Shown here one piece after another: positions 1 through 8,409 of a stretch of DNA of 64,000 nt. The stretch spans positions 1 through 64,000 of the forward strand of contig NZ_AIDW01000011.1 of assembly GCF_000251145.1 (NCBI RefSeq), given 5' to 3'. Positions within the stretch are counted from its first letter, which is position 1; each line of letters begins with the position of its first letter. A program made the position numbers and the translations under genes. The notes under the pieces were generated by a model that did no database searches, was not told the DNA's origin, and worked only from the letters and a program-made list of their open reading frames with translations. The DNA is from Sphingomonas sp. PAMC 26621. GTDB taxonomy: Bacteria; Pseudomonadota; Alphaproteobacteria; Sphingomonadales; Sphingomonadaceae.

Positions 1-2
1 GT

Positions 3-341
3 GCGGCCGCCCGCCGCGACCAGGCCGCCTTCGCGTATCGGAGGGCTGCCCTGACCGCGTTCCGGGAGGTCGAGGACGGCATGGCGTCGGTCGAACGGTC
101 CGCCCAACAGGAGGACCTGTTGGCGCACCAGCAGGCCGCGCTCCTCCGGCTCCAGCGGCTTGCGTCGCGCCGCTATCGCGAGGGGTATTCTCCCTATCTC
201 GAACAGCTCGACGCGGAGCGCAGCCTGTTATCGTCGCAGCTGTCGCTGGTCCAATCGCGGGGCGATCGTCTGCTCGCCTCGACCGCGCTTTTTCAGGCAC
301 TGGGCGGCGGTTGGCAGCCTTCGGAACAGCGGGAGAAATGA
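3..341 (+). CDS. TolC/OprM-type outer membrane efflux protein, C-terminal end (partial)
   Basis: This is the last ~112 residues of a protein whose start lies before the window. The frame is open from base 3, with residues such as AFREVEDGMASV followed by a long alpha-helical stretch (EGYSPYLEQLDAERSLLSSQ) and the ending ALGGGWQP. That pattern is typical of the second helical repeat and C-terminus of TolC/OprM/NodT outer membrane channels, which work with RND or MFS pumps in tripartite efflux. The pump and adaptor genes would be expected upstream. The stop is 3 bases before the next start, so the two genes are probably cotranscribed. The family is clear; the substrate cannot be told. Confidence 0.85.
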   Translation, partial: AAARRDQAAFAYRRAALTAFREVEDGMASVERSAQQEDLLAHQQAALLRLQRLASRRYREGYSPYLEQLDAERSLLSSQLSLVQSRGDRLLASTALFQALGGGWQPSEQREK

Positions 342-344
342 TCC

Positions 345-908
345 GTGGCCCGCATGATCCTGCTCGTCCTCTTTATCGGCCTCATCTTTTTCGGTTCGAT
401 CGCTGTGAAACGGTACAGCGAGGAGTCGTCGCCGAACCCCAGGGGGGTGGATGGCGATTCATCGGCCATCGTTGCACTCGCGGACGGCTCCACGATGGCC
501 GTTCCCCGGGGCACGGTCGGTCGCGCGCTCGTCGACTGGCTTAGCGGACGCCAGCCGGGGCAGAAGACCTTCGAACTCGGAGGACAGGAGTTTGTCGGGG
601 GAACTGCCGAACTCACCCCCGAATCGCGCGGCCGCATCACCCGCCTCGTCGCGATGCTCCGGGCCAACCCCGACGTGAAAGTCGTCATCGTCGGCCATGC
701 CGCGCCCTCGGGCAACGAAGCGGCCGATCGCGCGATGTCGCAGGCGCGGGCCGACGTTGTGCTCGAGCAGCTCCGCGATGGCCGCATTGCGTCGCACCGG
801 CTCAGCACCGAGGCCCGCGCCGCGTCGGACCCGATCGTACCGAATGACAGTCCGCGCAATCGTCAACGCAACCAACTCGTCAGCCTCATCCTGAGCCGGG
901 CCAAGTGA
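345..908 (+). CDS. OmpA-like domain protein with N-terminal membrane anchor
   Basis: A 187-aa protein starting at a GTG directly after the efflux channel gene; an ATG follows at codon 4. Residues ~4-20 form one hydrophobic segment (ILLVLFIGLIFFGSI), so it is probably anchored in the inner membrane. Residues ~95-187 resemble the OmpA C-terminal peptidoglycan-binding fold: a helix (SRGRITRLVAMLRANP), a strand VKVVIVGHA, then a helix with ADRAMSQARADVVLEQL and an ending RNRQRNQLVSLIL that replaces the usual RRVEI. It may tether the efflux system to the wall. The domain assignment rests on this pattern only, and the RRVE-type motif is divergent. Confidence 0.6.
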   Translation: MARMILLVLFIGLIFFGSIAVKRYSEESSPNPRGVDGDSSAIVALADGSTMAVPRGTVGRALVDWLSGRQPGQKTFELGGQEFVGGTAELTPESRGRITRLVAMLRANPDVKVVIVGHAAPSGNEAADRAMSQARADVVLEQLRDGRIASHRLSTEARAASDPIVPNDSPRNRQRNQLVSLILSRAK

Positions 909-1287
909 CGAACTTGGCCGAACGAGGTCCGATTCGGACGGCAAGGGTTCGGCTTGGCGGCAACGCCGTTGGCGGGAGCGCGCGCGATGCTGGCGCATCC
1001 GGTCACGGCACCGTCCCGCCGCCACGCCATGCCGACGGCGGCAGGGACACTAACGGTCGCTCACCTCCGGATCGTGATCAAATGGTCTCTAGACACCCTG
1101 CGCGGTGCGCGGCGCGGCGCGGCGCGGCGCGGCCGGGAGGGGCGATTCATGACGTGTACCGTCTCCACCCAGACCGACCGAGCGCGCCCGTCTGTTCGGG
1201 CGTGGCTGCGGCAAGACCGGAAGGTGCCCCCGGCGCGACATCCCGCACTGGTCAGCGGATCCGGTGCCATACAAGGAGGAGGTTCGA
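909..1287 (+). other. Intergenic region upstream of the bdh-patatin-adc operon
   Basis: About 380 bases with no convincing gene on either strand. It must hold the operon promoter. Two elements stand out: a near-palindrome centred on TCTAGA (GGTCTCTAGACACC at 1084-1097) and four perfect tandem copies of GGCGC at 1111-1130. A strong ribosome binding site, AAGGAGGAGG, ends 5 bases before the start codon at 1288. No clear -35/-10 pair was recognised. Confidence 0.5.
1111..1130. repeat. Tandem (GGCGC)4 microsatellite
   Basis: Four head-to-tail copies of GGCGC lie in the leader region of the 3-hydroxybutyrate dehydrogenase operon. Such a run can slip during replication and change promoter or leader spacing, but nothing here shows that it does. 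Confidence 0.7.
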
Positions 1288-2070
1288 ATGGAGTTGAGCA
1301 GTAAAGTCGCGATCGTCACCGGAGCCGCCAGCGGTATCGGCAAGGAGATTGCGCGGCAGTACATCCTGCAGGGCGCAAACGTCGCCATCGCCGATCTAAA
1401 CGTCGACGCGGCGCGCGCCACGGCCGACGAACTCGATGCCAGCGGCTCGTCGGCGATGGCGGTCGAGATGGACGTCACGAACGAGGCCGAGGTCGATGCC
1501 GGCGTGCGCGCGGTCTGCGATCGGTTCGGGGGTGTCGACATCCTCGTCTCCAACGCAGGCATCCAGATCGTCTCGCCCGTCGATCGGTTCGACTTCGCCG
1601 ACTGGAAAAAGATGCTCGCGATCCACCTGGATGGCGCGTTCCTCACCACGCGCGCGTGTCTCCAGCGGATGTACGCCCAGCAACGCGGCGGTGCGATCAT
1701 CTACATCGGCTCGGCGCACTCCAAGGAGGCGTCAAGGCTCAAGGCGCCGTACGTCACGGCGAAACACGGGCTGATCGGTCTCGCGAAGGTCGTTGCGAAG
1801 GAAGGGGCCGACCATGGCGTCCGCGCCAACGTCATCTGCCCGGGTTTTGTCCGGACGCCGCTGGTCGAGAAGCAAATCCCGGAGCAGGCGAAGGCCCTTG
1901 GCATCACCGAAGACCAGGTCGTCAGGGACGTGATGCTCAAGGAAACGATCGACGGGCAGTTTACGACGCTCGACGACGTCGCACGGTGCGCGACGTTTCT
2001 CGCGGCATTTCCTTCAAACGCACTGACCGGCCAGTCGCTCGTGGTGAGCCACGGCTGGGCGATGCAATGA
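1288..2070 (+). CDS. bdhA: 3-hydroxybutyrate dehydrogenase (SDR family)
   Basis: Classical short-chain dehydrogenase of 260 aa, the normal length for D-3-hydroxybutyrate dehydrogenase, which oxidises 3-hydroxybutyrate to acetoacetate with NAD. The cofactor motif TGAASGIG sits at ~12-19, NAG at ~90, the catalytic Ser in YIGSAHS at ~142 and the YVTAK motif at ~155. The start at 1288 is preferred over an in-frame ATG at 1264 because AAGGAGGAGG precedes it and SDRs begin a few residues before the VAIVTG strand. It is the first gene of an operon with a patatin-like hydrolase (16-base gap) and acetoacetate decarboxylase, which supports the specific assignment. Confidence 0.88.
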   Translation: MELSSKVAIVTGAASGIGKEIARQYILQGANVAIADLNVDAARATADELDASGSSAMAVEMDVTNEAEVDAGVRAVCDRFGGVDILVSNAGIQIVSPVDRFDFADWKKMLAIHLDGAFLTTRACLQRMYAQQRGGAIIYIGSAHSKEASRLKAPYVTAKHGLIGLAKVVAKEGADHGVRANVICPGFVRTPLVEKQIPEQAKALGITEDQVVRDVMLKETIDGQFTTLDDVARCATFLAAFPSNALTGQSLVVSHGWAMQ

Positions 2071-2086
2071 TCGAGGGGGCGATGAA

Positions 2087-3268
2087 ATGGACGGAGCATT
2101 GAATTGCGAAAACGTTGGGCGGGCCGGGCGGGTGCAGCAGACCGCGCCTTTCGATTGCATCGCGCTTGTGCTGCAGGGTGGCGGTGCCCTGGGCGCCTAT
2201 CAGGCGGGTGTGTACGAAGCATTGGCGCAAGCGTCGCTTCACCCGAACTGGGTCGCGGGCATCTCGATCGGTGCCATCAACGCCGCGCTGATCGCCGGCA
2301 ACGCGCCGGAGCAGCGCGTCGAGAAGTTGCGTGCGTTCTGGCAGACCGTGACGGCCGACCCATGGGCAGGCTGGTTCGCCACGCCGGGTCCCGTCGGCGG
2401 AGACCTTTTGCGCCACTGGGCAAACCATTGGCATGCCGCCGCCGCGGTGATGACCGGCGCTGCCGGTTTTTTCGCGCCGCGGCAGGTTCCCGCCTATTTC
2501 GCGCCTGCCGGCAGCGCCGATGCGATCAGCTTCTACGATACGACGGCGCTCAAGACCACGCTCGAGCGGCTTGTCGACTTCGACCGGATCAATGCCGGCG
2601 ACATGCGCTTCAGCGTCGGCGCGGTGAACGTGGCGACGGCCAATCTGGTATGTTTCGACAATCGAACGCACAAGATCCGGCCCGAGCACGTCATTGCCAG
2701 CGGCGCGCTCCCGCCTGCCTTCGCGCCGGTCGAGATCGAAGGCGAGTATTACTGGGACGGCGGGGTGGTTTCGAACACGCCGCTCCAATGGGTCGTCGAT
2801 AGCGCGGACCGTCAGGATACGCTCGCGTTCCAGGTCGATTTGTGGAGCGCGAGGGGTGCCATCCCCCGCACCCTGCCGGAGGTGATGATGCGCCAGAAGG
2901 AAATCCAATATTCGAGCCGGACGCGGGCGCGATCCGATCAGTTCCGAAAGGAGCAAAAGCTGCGGAGCGCCCTGACCGACCTCATTTCGAAGCTGCCCGA
3001 ACATTTGCGCGACACGCCCGAATATGCGCTTCTGGCGCCGGAGTCCGATCGCAACGTCTACAACATCATCCAGCTCATCTATCAGTCGCGTCGCACGGAG
3101 GAAGGCTCGAAGGACTTCGAATTTTCGAAGCGCAGCATGGAAGATCATTGGGCCGCGGGATGGTCCGACACGATCCGGACGCTGCGGCATCCCGAAGTGC
3201 TCGAGCGACCAACCAGTGTCGACGGCATCTTCACGTTCGACATCGCCACCAACGGGAGGCTTTCATGA
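2087..3268 (+). CDS. Patatin-like phospholipase family protein
   Basis: A 393-aa patatin-type hydrolase. The oxyanion-hole motif [11 protein letters not shown] is at ~31-41, the nucleophile elbow GISIG at ~61-65 and the catalytic Asp in [10 protein letters not shown] at ~225. The C-terminal third, rich in charged residues ([19 protein letters not shown]), matches the DUF3734 extension found on bacterial patatins. No signal peptide is visible, so it is probably cytoplasmic. Lying between bdhA and adc with a 4-base overlap to adc, it may supply 3-hydroxybutyrate or its esters, perhaps by acting at polyhydroxybutyrate granules. That role is inferred from context only; a lipid acyl hydrolase remains possible. 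Confidence 0.85.
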   Translation: MDGALNCENVGRAGRVQQTAPFDCIALVLQGGGALGAYQAGVYEALAQASLHPNWVAGISIGAINAALIAGNAPEQRVEKLRAFWQTVTADPWAGWFATPGPVGGDLLRHWANHWHAAAAVMTGAAGFFAPRQVPAYFAPAGSADAISFYDTTALKTTLERLVDFDRINAGDMRFSVGAVNVATANLVCFDNRTHKIRPEHVIASGALPPAFAPVEIEGEYYWDGGVVSNTPLQWVVDSADRQDTLAFQVDLWSARGAIPRTLPEVMMRQKEIQYSSRTRARSDQFRKEQKLRSALTDLISKLPEHLRDTPEYALLAPESDRNVYNIIQLIYQSRRTEEGSKDFEFSKRSMEDHWAAGWSDTIRTLRHPEVLERPTSVDGIFTFDIATNGRLS

Positions 3269-4008
3269 ACAGGTCCGACGTGCGCAACCGCGCATTCGCG
3301 ATGCCCCTTACGCAACCCGCGTACCCGCCAGGGCCGTACCGGTTCTACGACCGCGAGTTTCTCATCCTGACCTACCGGACCGATCCTGATAAACTGCGCG
3401 AGATCGTTCCAGAACCGCTCGAAATCGCGTCCGATCTGGTAAAATTCGAGTTCATCCGGATGCCCGACTCAACCGGCTTCGGCAACTATACCGAAGCGGG
3501 GCAAGTCATCCCCGTCCGCTTTCGGGGAGAAGCCGGGAACTACACGCTCAACATGTTCCTGAACGACCATCCGCCGATCGCGGGCGGGCGCGAGCTGTGG
3601 GGCTTTCCCAAGAAGCTTGCGGGCCCAAGCCTTCGAACCGAGACGGACACGCTCGTCGGTACGCTGGACTATGGGCCGGTTCGCGTCGCGACGGGGACCA
3701 TGGGCTACAAGTACAAGGAAGGGGACGCGGACGCGACTGTACGCGCGCTCGCCGCGCCCAACTTCCTGCTCAAGATCATTCCGCACGTGGACGGCACCGC
3801 GCGCATCTGCGAGCTCGTCGAATACCATTTGGAGGACGTTGCGCTGAAGGGGGTCTGGACCGGGCCTGGGGCCTTGTCGTTGGTTCCCCATGCGCTCGCC
3901 CCGGTGGCAAACCTGCCGATACGCGAGCTCGTCTCGACGACCCATTTCGTCGCTGACCTTACGCTCGGGCTCGGCAAGGTCGTTTACGACTATCTCGACG
4001 ACGCCTAG
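3265..4008 (+). CDS. adc: Acetoacetate decarboxylase
   Basis: A 247-aa member of the acetoacetate decarboxylase family, which converts acetoacetate to acetone and CO2 through a Schiff base. The catalytic motif [11 protein letters not shown] at ~111-121 holds the adjacent lysine pair of the Clostridium enzyme, and residues around VPEPLEI and [13 protein letters not shown] match the conserved core. The ATG overlaps the patatin stop as ATGA, so the three genes are translationally linked. Together with bdhA it forms a route 3-hydroxybutyrate -> acetoacetate -> acetone. Family members also act on other beta-keto acids, so the physiological substrate is an inference. Confidence 0.9.
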   Translation: MNRSDVRNRAFAMPLTQPAYPPGPYRFYDREFLILTYRTDPDKLREIVPEPLEIASDLVKFEFIRMPDSTGFGNYTEAGQVIPVRFRGEAGNYTLNMFLNDHPPIAGGRELWGFPKKLAGPSLRTETDTLVGTLDYGPVRVATGTMGYKYKEGDADATVRALAAPNFLLKIIPHVDGTARICELVEYHLEDVALKGVWTGPGALSLVPHALAPVANLPIRELVSTTHFVADLTLGLGKVVYDYLDDA

Positions 4009-4528
4009 GTGCCGCCGAGGCGGGGTCTTCTGCGACGCGCGACGGCCTGGCAGAACCGGTCGTCCCGACATTCCCGTCCACGGGCGCGTGCTAAGATTCT
4101 CCCGTGGGCGGGGAGGGCGCCGACGCAGCATCGACGCTCGCCCTTTGCGTTCGGGACCATGTCTTTTCTATCAGACCATCGGGGGGGCGACGTGTCGCTG
4201 CCTCCTGATGGCATGATCTGGCCTCGCCGGCCCGCACGAATGCCTTTCGGGTTGGCGATCGCCGCTTGGGCGATACCGGCGTGCCGGGCGGTCATCGTCC
4301 AGCCCGCCGGGGCGCTGATCGATGACGGTCTTGGCGTCGGGCCTGGGCTCGCGCGGACGCTGGCTCGCTTGGGACCACGGCGTACGCACCGGGAATGCGG
4401 GTGGACTGCCGGCTACGTGCGTGGTGCCAGACAGCTGCTTGCGGCCCCCCCGCTGCGCCGGTTTCGGCGCTTGCGAAGGGGACTGCGTTGAGGGGCTGCG
4501 GTGCCGGGGTGGCTGAAAGTGCAGGCTT
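4009..4528. other. Intergenic region between convergent adc and alternative oxidase
   Basis: About 520 bases between two convergent genes. Open frames occur on both strands because of the high GC content, but none has a ribosome binding site together with a recognisable protein pattern. No RNA gene or long inverted repeat was seen. Confidence 0.5.
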
Positions 4529-5215
4529 CTAGCCGGCGGGGCCGTCCAGCTCCGGGGCGTGCCACGGATAGGGCGCGATCGCGTTGGGCGGCTTGCCTCC
4601 CAGATCGGCTGCGAAGCCGTGGTTGACGTCGCGATGATGCGCTTCGTCGGCGCGAACCACCAGGATGACGTCGCGCAGCGTGGCATTGTCGGACAGGCCC
4701 CAATAGCGGCGTGCGATCGCCGGGGCGGGGACGTTGGCGCTCCGCCCCGCATCGATTTCCGCAAGATAATGGCTGTAGCTGATCACCGCTTCTTCCTCGA
4801 AATAGCCGACCAGCCGATGCGCGGTTTTCGGGGAAAGCAGGTAGAGGGCGAAGAAGCCGAGATAGAAGAGCCACTGCACGACCAGCACGACGAGCCGCTC
4901 GAACAGCGTCGGCTTGCACACCTCCAGGAAGGTCATCAGGTGCATGCGCTCGTTCTCGGCCTCTTCCATAAGGATGCGGATCCAGCCACGATCGGGCTTC
5001 ATCTGCCGCAGGCAGCGCAAATGGGTCAGCGTGGCGCCGACCATGCCCGGCACCGCCGCCACCGTTTCCAGCACGATGGCGCGATGGCCATAGCGTTTGG
5101 CAAAGAAGGTGTCGGCGATGAACCGCAGCAGCCGCGTGGCGGCCAGCGCGAAGCGATCGGAACCGCCATGGGGCGGGTGATGGATGGAAAGATCAATTTC
5201 GGGGGCATAGTTCAT
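4529..5215 (-). CDS. aox: Alternative oxidase (cyanide-insensitive ubiquinol oxidase)
   Basis: A 228-aa di-iron carboxylate protein of the alternative oxidase family, which oxidises ubiquinol and reduces O2 to water at the inner membrane without pumping protons. All four iron-ligand motifs of the family are visible in order: [28 protein letters not shown] and [12 protein letters not shown] hydrophobic stretch, [20 protein letters not shown], lies between the second and third. The start at 5215 is chosen because AGGAG lies 7 bases upstream; a longer in-frame version to 5356 has no such signal and no family similarity. AOX is mainly eukaryotic but known in some Sphingomonadales. The gene stands alone and is convergent with adc. 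Confidence 0.93.
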   Translation of the reverse strand: MNYAPEIDLSIHHPPHGGSDRFALAATRLLRFIADTFFAKRYGHRAIVLETVAAVPGMVGATLTHLRCLRQMKPDRGWIRILMEEAENERMHLMTFLEVCKPTLFERLVVLVVQWLFYLGFFALYLLSPKTAHRLVGYFEEEAVISYSHYLAEIDAGRSANVPAPAIARRYWGLSDNATLRDVILVVRADEAHHRDVNHGFAADLGGKPPNAIAPYPWHAPELDGPAG

Positions 5216-5585
5216 GATGTCACTCCTGATGGCGCGTAAAGTCGGGCGCGGCACGCGGCCCAGCGAGTGGCCGGAAACCGCCGCGATAGGATCAACCGGC
5301 TGGGCAAGAGCGGGATGGCGGGGCACGCGACGCGCCTGACGTCGCATGGGTGGCACCCGGCACCGTGAATCTCATCGCCGAACGCGGCGGCTGTACCTGC
5401 GGCGAACGGTCCGGCGGCGTGAGGACAGGTGATGCGCGGAAGTGGCTTACTGTGAGCCGCAGGGTCTGCCGAACGTGCGACAGGGCGGCGCTACGCGGCC
5501 CCGCGCCGGACCTTCGGTCAAAGCGGCGATGCCACCGGGTCGGCCAGGCTCTCGTCGCGCCGGCACATTGACCCGTCGCCCGTCT
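5216..5585. other. Intergenic region upstream of alternative oxidase
   Basis: About 370 bases between the alternative oxidase start and the end of the FUSC gene, both on the minus strand. It should hold the oxidase promoter. I looked for FNR-type (TTGAT-N4-ATCAA) and other redox-regulator palindromes and found none that is convincing. No credible gene. Confidence 0.45.
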
Positions 5586-6647
5586 CTAGCCGCCGTTGCT
5601 TGGACGACGATCGACGAGCCCGTTGAGCGCCATCACCGTAAGGCCCCCCGCCAAGGTTGCGACGACCCGGTCCAGGAGCAGGCTTGGGGCGACCGACCTG
5701 CCGATATCGAGCACCAGCAGGATCAGTGGCGTGCTGACGGTGGCATAAAGCAGGTAACTCCGTGCGCGTGCCAATGGCACGACCGTCGCGAGCAGGCACG
5801 CGACGATGCCGCGGGCAATCGGCGCCGAGAAGCAGACCAGGATCGTTCCCGTCAGCAGAACGCCGCCCAGGGTGCCCGCCAACCGCTGCATGATTTTCAC
5901 CGGAACATGTTCGATGCGACGCTGGGTCAGCAGCGCGACCGTGAGGAGGATCCAGTAGAAATGATGGGTCGGCCATAGATGGCGCAAAACGCTGGCGATG
6001 CCGAGACCGAGCGCAAGCCGAAGCGGGTATTGCCATCCCTCGAGCGTGTGCAGCGTGCGGCGAAAGGCGGCGCGACGCTGCGCATCGGTGGGCCCTCGCC
6101 GCGTCTCAGGCACAGGGCCTTCCTGACGCCTGCGGCCACCGGCGAGGATGCCGCGCAGGGCGATGTTCCACAACGCGCCCGATCCGAAGATCAGGGCTGC
6201 AGCGCCACGATGCGCTGCTGCACCGTCGAGAAAACCGACGCTCAGCACGAGATAGATGGTGAACCGAATGGCACCCCCTGCGACCGGCCGACTATAGCCT
6301 GACAGCAAGCCCGCCGCCGCGGCGAGTGCGATTACCGCGAGGTCGGACCAGGGCCACCCTGCGACTGCGGTCGCAGCCGCAACGGCTGTCAGCGCGGGCG
6401 CGAGGGTGTGGCTCAGGCCGGGGGGTGACGTGGTCGCGCTGCCGCGGACACCCGTCGGTGCTCCGGCAAGCAGGATGGCACCGAGGCCGATCGTGAAGCC
6501 TGCCTCCGCGTGTCCGAGCATCAGACCGACGGCAACGGGGGTGCCCATGCCGAGCGCCGCGATCGCGAGGCTGCGGACGCTCACGGGTTCCCCCCGATCA
6601 ATCGCCACGACATCGCGCCAGAGTCGGGAGACGTGGAGCCATGTCAC
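5586..6647 (-). CDS. FUSC family inner membrane protein (aromatic acid efflux type)
   Basis: A 353-aa integral membrane protein with two clusters of hydrophobic helices separated by a basic linker (RRRQEGPVPETRRGPTDAQRR, ~200-220). The second half carries the FUSC_2-like stretch with HHFYWILLTVALLTQ and GTLGGVLLTGTIL. Family members (YccS, AaeB, fusaric acid resistance proteins) export aromatic carboxylic acids or related compounds. The start is uncertain: a GTG at 6647 gives VTWLHVSRLW and puts the first helix soon after. It is divergent from a MarR regulator, as is common for such exporters, which suggests repression released by an aromatic ligand. The substrate is unknown. Confidence 0.72.
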   Translation of the reverse strand: MTWLHVSRLWRDVVAIDRGEPVSVRSLAIAALGMGTPVAVGLMLGHAEAGFTIGLGAILLAGAPTGVRGSATTSPPGLSHTLAPALTAVAAATAVAGWPWSDLAVIALAAAAGLLSGYSRPVAGGAIRFTIYLVLSVGFLDGAAAHRGAAALIFGSGALWNIALRGILAGGRRRQEGPVPETRRGPTDAQRRAAFRRTLHTLEGWQYPLRLALGLGIASVLRHLWPTHHFYWILLTVALLTQRRIEHVPVKIMQRLAGTLGGVLLTGTILVCFSAPIARGIVACLLATVVPLARARSYLLYATVSTPLILLVLDIGRSVAPSLLLDRVVATLAGGLTVMALNGLVDRRPSNGG

Positions 6648-6984
6648 GATCTGTTTCCCGCTGCACCAGCCGTGCCGATGCGGGGGAAAGCGCCGACGGC
6701 GTTGTCCAGCAGGCGACCGTCCTTGCCGGCCACTCAGTCGATTCCCCGTGCTCCTCGATCGATCGGGTTCCATCAGTCGCCGGGTCGATCAGGCGGCCGG
6801 GAACCAGCCAGTCGGGCGCCGTCCTGGCACGGTGCACTTCGGCGCCCGCTTGGTCGGTGAGCATGCAATATTCATCGAAGGCCTGATCGCGGGGGCGGCG
6901 GAAGCCGCGCCGGTTCCACCTTTGCTCTGCGGCCTTCAAGCCGGTGCACGGCAGGATGGCGATGGGTCTCGGAAGATCCGGCAC
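6598..6984 (-). CDS. Hypothetical small protein upstream of the FUSC gene
   Basis: An open frame of ~128 codons starting at a GTG (6984) with AAGGAG 7 bases upstream; the alternative GTG at 6990 is only one base from that AAGGAG. It overlaps the FUSC start by ~50 bases. The first half (residues ~20-75, with FDEYCMLTDQAGAEVH and PDWLVPGRLIDP) looks protein-like; the C-terminal part is compositionally odd. No family recognised. Position and binding site suggest it is the first gene of the FUSC transcript under MarR control, but it could be an untranslated leader. Confidence 0.28.
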   Translation of the reverse strand: MPDLPRPIAILPCTGLKAAEQRWNRRGFRRPRDQAFDEYCMLTDQAGAEVHRARTAPDWLVPGRLIDPATDGTRSIEEHGESTEWPARTVACWTTPSALSPASARLVQRETDRDMAPRLPTLARCRGD

Positions 6985-7011
6985 GCACACGCTCCTTGTT
7001 GTCGACTAAAT

Positions 7012-7034
7012 AATGATACGCTATGCGTACCATT
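7012..7034. promoter_or_regulatory. Inverted repeat, probable MarR operator
   Basis: A 23-base imperfect palindrome with arms AATG.TACGC and GCGTA.CATT is centred at 7023, in the gap between the divergent MarR and FUSC genes. Size, symmetry and position fit a MarR-family operator that controls both directions. It covers an upstream ATG (7023), which is why the regulator start is placed at 7035. Confidence 0.6.
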
Positions 7035-7529
7035 ATGTCGAGTGTGGACGATCGGGAGAGCGACGAGGCGCGGATCGTGCGGGCGGTGCTGCGTCTTGCG
7101 AGGAGCATGCGCGGATCGGCGCGCGCCGCCGAGCTGACGGGCGGCGCGCTTGCGCTTGTGGCGACGCTCTATCGCAAGGGACCGCTGAGTGCGGTGGCGC
7201 TCGCCCGAGCCGAGGGGCTGCAACCGCAATCGCTCAGTCGGCTCCTGGTGCGACTAGAGACCGACGGGCTGATCGAGCGGGCGATCGATCCTGAAGACCG
7301 AAGACGCTACGTCATCACGCTGACCATCCGGGGACGCAACGCGCTGCGTTCGGCGATGACCCAGCGCGGCGAATGGCTCGGCACCATGATGGCCGAGCGG
7401 CTGAACGAGGCCGAGCGCGCAAGCCTGTGCGCCGCCGCCGAAGTCATGCTCAAGATTGTCGGCCCCTTGGAGGACGATCCTCCCGAAGATGAATCAACCG
7501 ACGCTTCTCATCGGACGAGCCAAAGCTGA
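7035..7529 (+). CDS. MarR family transcriptional regulator
   Basis: A 164-aa winged-helix regulator. The recognition region LSAVALARAEGLQPQSLSRL is at ~55-75, and the wing is marked by DPEDRRRYVITLT at ~93-105, with the DxRxR pattern typical of MarR. Start 7035 is preferred to ATG 7023 because the latter lies inside the probable operator; neither has a clear Shine-Dalgarno. It is divergent from the FUSC exporter and probably represses it and itself until a small aromatic or phenolic ligand binds. Confidence 0.85.
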   Translation: MSSVDDRESDEARIVRAVLRLARSMRGSARAAELTGGALALVATLYRKGPLSAVALARAEGLQPQSLSRLLVRLETDGLIERAIDPEDRRRYVITLTIRGRNALRSAMTQRGEWLGTMMAERLNEAERASLCAAAEVMLKIVGPLEDDPPEDESTDASHRTSQS

Positions 7530-7979
7530 TACGCGTTTGCAGGCGCTACCTTTTGTTGGCGGAGCCCATTCCCCCATCTCCACGCCCAACGCCATCGCGC
7601 CGGATCCGGCGGAGGTTCTACGCACGCGTGCCTTTCGCGACGGCGAGCCTGCCGGCGCGGAAGCAATCCCATCCGCGCTCAAGACGGGGGGTGCCGAAGG
7701 CCAGGATCGTCAACGTTCGAAAGGACAGGATCGCGGTCGATCGGCCGTTACCCGAGCGCGTCAACATCGTGCGAAAAACGCGATACGCAAACTGAGGAGG
7801 CGAAGGGTTTCGCCGCTTGACGCAGGGCGGTGATCGAGGACGAGGTGCTGACAGAGGCGACTCTTGCCGCACCGAATGGGGGGGATGCTGCGGCTGTTGT
7901 CCGAGACGCGGTAGCCGGTTCATGCGGACCACATAACGCCCCGATATACCGCGAAGAGCCAATGCGATGATGGATGTTG
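7530..7979. other. Intergenic region, no gene recognised
   Basis: About 450 bases between the MarR gene and tRNA-Glu. Several overlapping open frames occur on both strands, none with a ribosome binding site and recognisable protein content. Nothing else supported. Confidence 0.5.
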
Positions 7980-8003
7980 GCTTTCCGGTCCTAGGCCGGA
8001 AGC
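7980..8003 (-). terminator. Hairpin directly after tRNA-Glu
   Basis: On the minus strand, immediately after the encoded CCA of tRNA-Glu, GCTTCCGG and CCGGAAAGC pair around a 7-base loop with one bulged base. It may terminate or help process the tRNA transcript. No T-run follows, so a classical intrinsic terminator is uncertain. Confidence 0.4.
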
Positions 8004-8078
8004 TGGTGACCCCTACGAGAATCGAACTCGTGCTTACGCCGTGAGAGGGCGTCGTCCTAACCGCTAGACGAAGGGGCC
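8004..8078 (-). tRNA. tRNA-Glu (anticodon CTC)
   Basis: A 75-base cloverleaf with GGCCCCT/AGGGGTC acceptor arms, D-arm TAGCGGTTAGGA, anticodon stem ACGCC/GGCGT with loop CTCTCAC (anticodon CTC) and T-arm with GTTCGATTC. The 3' CCA is encoded. It reads GAG codons, which are frequent in this high-GC genome. Confidence 0.95.
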
Positions 8079-8240
8079 GTTAGCGAAGCGGCGTCCTTAC
8101 GCAGCCCGGGCCGCCGCGTCAACCCGTTGCGCCGTGCTGTCTGGTGCCCGGAACCCGAACCGTATTGCCACGTTTGTTTCGGTGTCGGACGAACTGTCGT
8201 CCGTTCCGGCGAGGGGCCGGGTTTTCAGAAGGGAAGTTTC

Positions 8241-8387
8241 ATGCTCTGGACGATCGTAGTCATTCTGCTGGTGCTCTGGGCACTTGGTTTTGCTGTTCAC
8301 ATCGGCGGTGGTTTGATCCACCTCTTGCTCGTGATCGCCGCGATCGTCGTGGTTGTCCGCCTGCTGCAGGGCCGCTCGGCGGTATAG
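8241..8387 (+). CDS. Lmo0937-family small membrane protein
   Basis: A 48-aa protein with two hydrophobic segments (MLWTIVVILLVLWALGF and IHLLLVIAAIVVVVRLL) separated by HIGGG. This layout is characteristic of the lmo0937/DUF5670 family of tiny membrane proteins, which occur across bacteria and have no defined function. The start is supported by AAGGGAAG 7 bases upstream. It stands alone between tRNA-Glu and the convergent DAHP synthase gene. Confidence 0.8.
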   Translation: MLWTIVVILLVLWALGFAVHIGGGLIHLLLVIAAIVVVVRLLQGRSAV

Positions 8388-8409
8388 TTCGACGGGGGCG
8401 GGGGGCGGC

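Noticed and set aside
1084..1097. GGTCTCTAGACACC near-palindrome as an operator
   Set aside because: Two mismatching positions, nearly 200 bases from the start codon and no second copy; could be chance.
1961..3190. Long minus-strand open frame antisense to the patatin gene
   Set aside because: It mirrors the codon pattern of the plus-strand patatin and bdhA genes, has Arg-rich composition and no family motif; a GC-driven shadow.
4009..4491. 160-codon plus-strand open frame after adc
   Set aside because: Starts at the adc stop, Arg/Pro-rich composition, no ribosome binding site and no recognisable domain.
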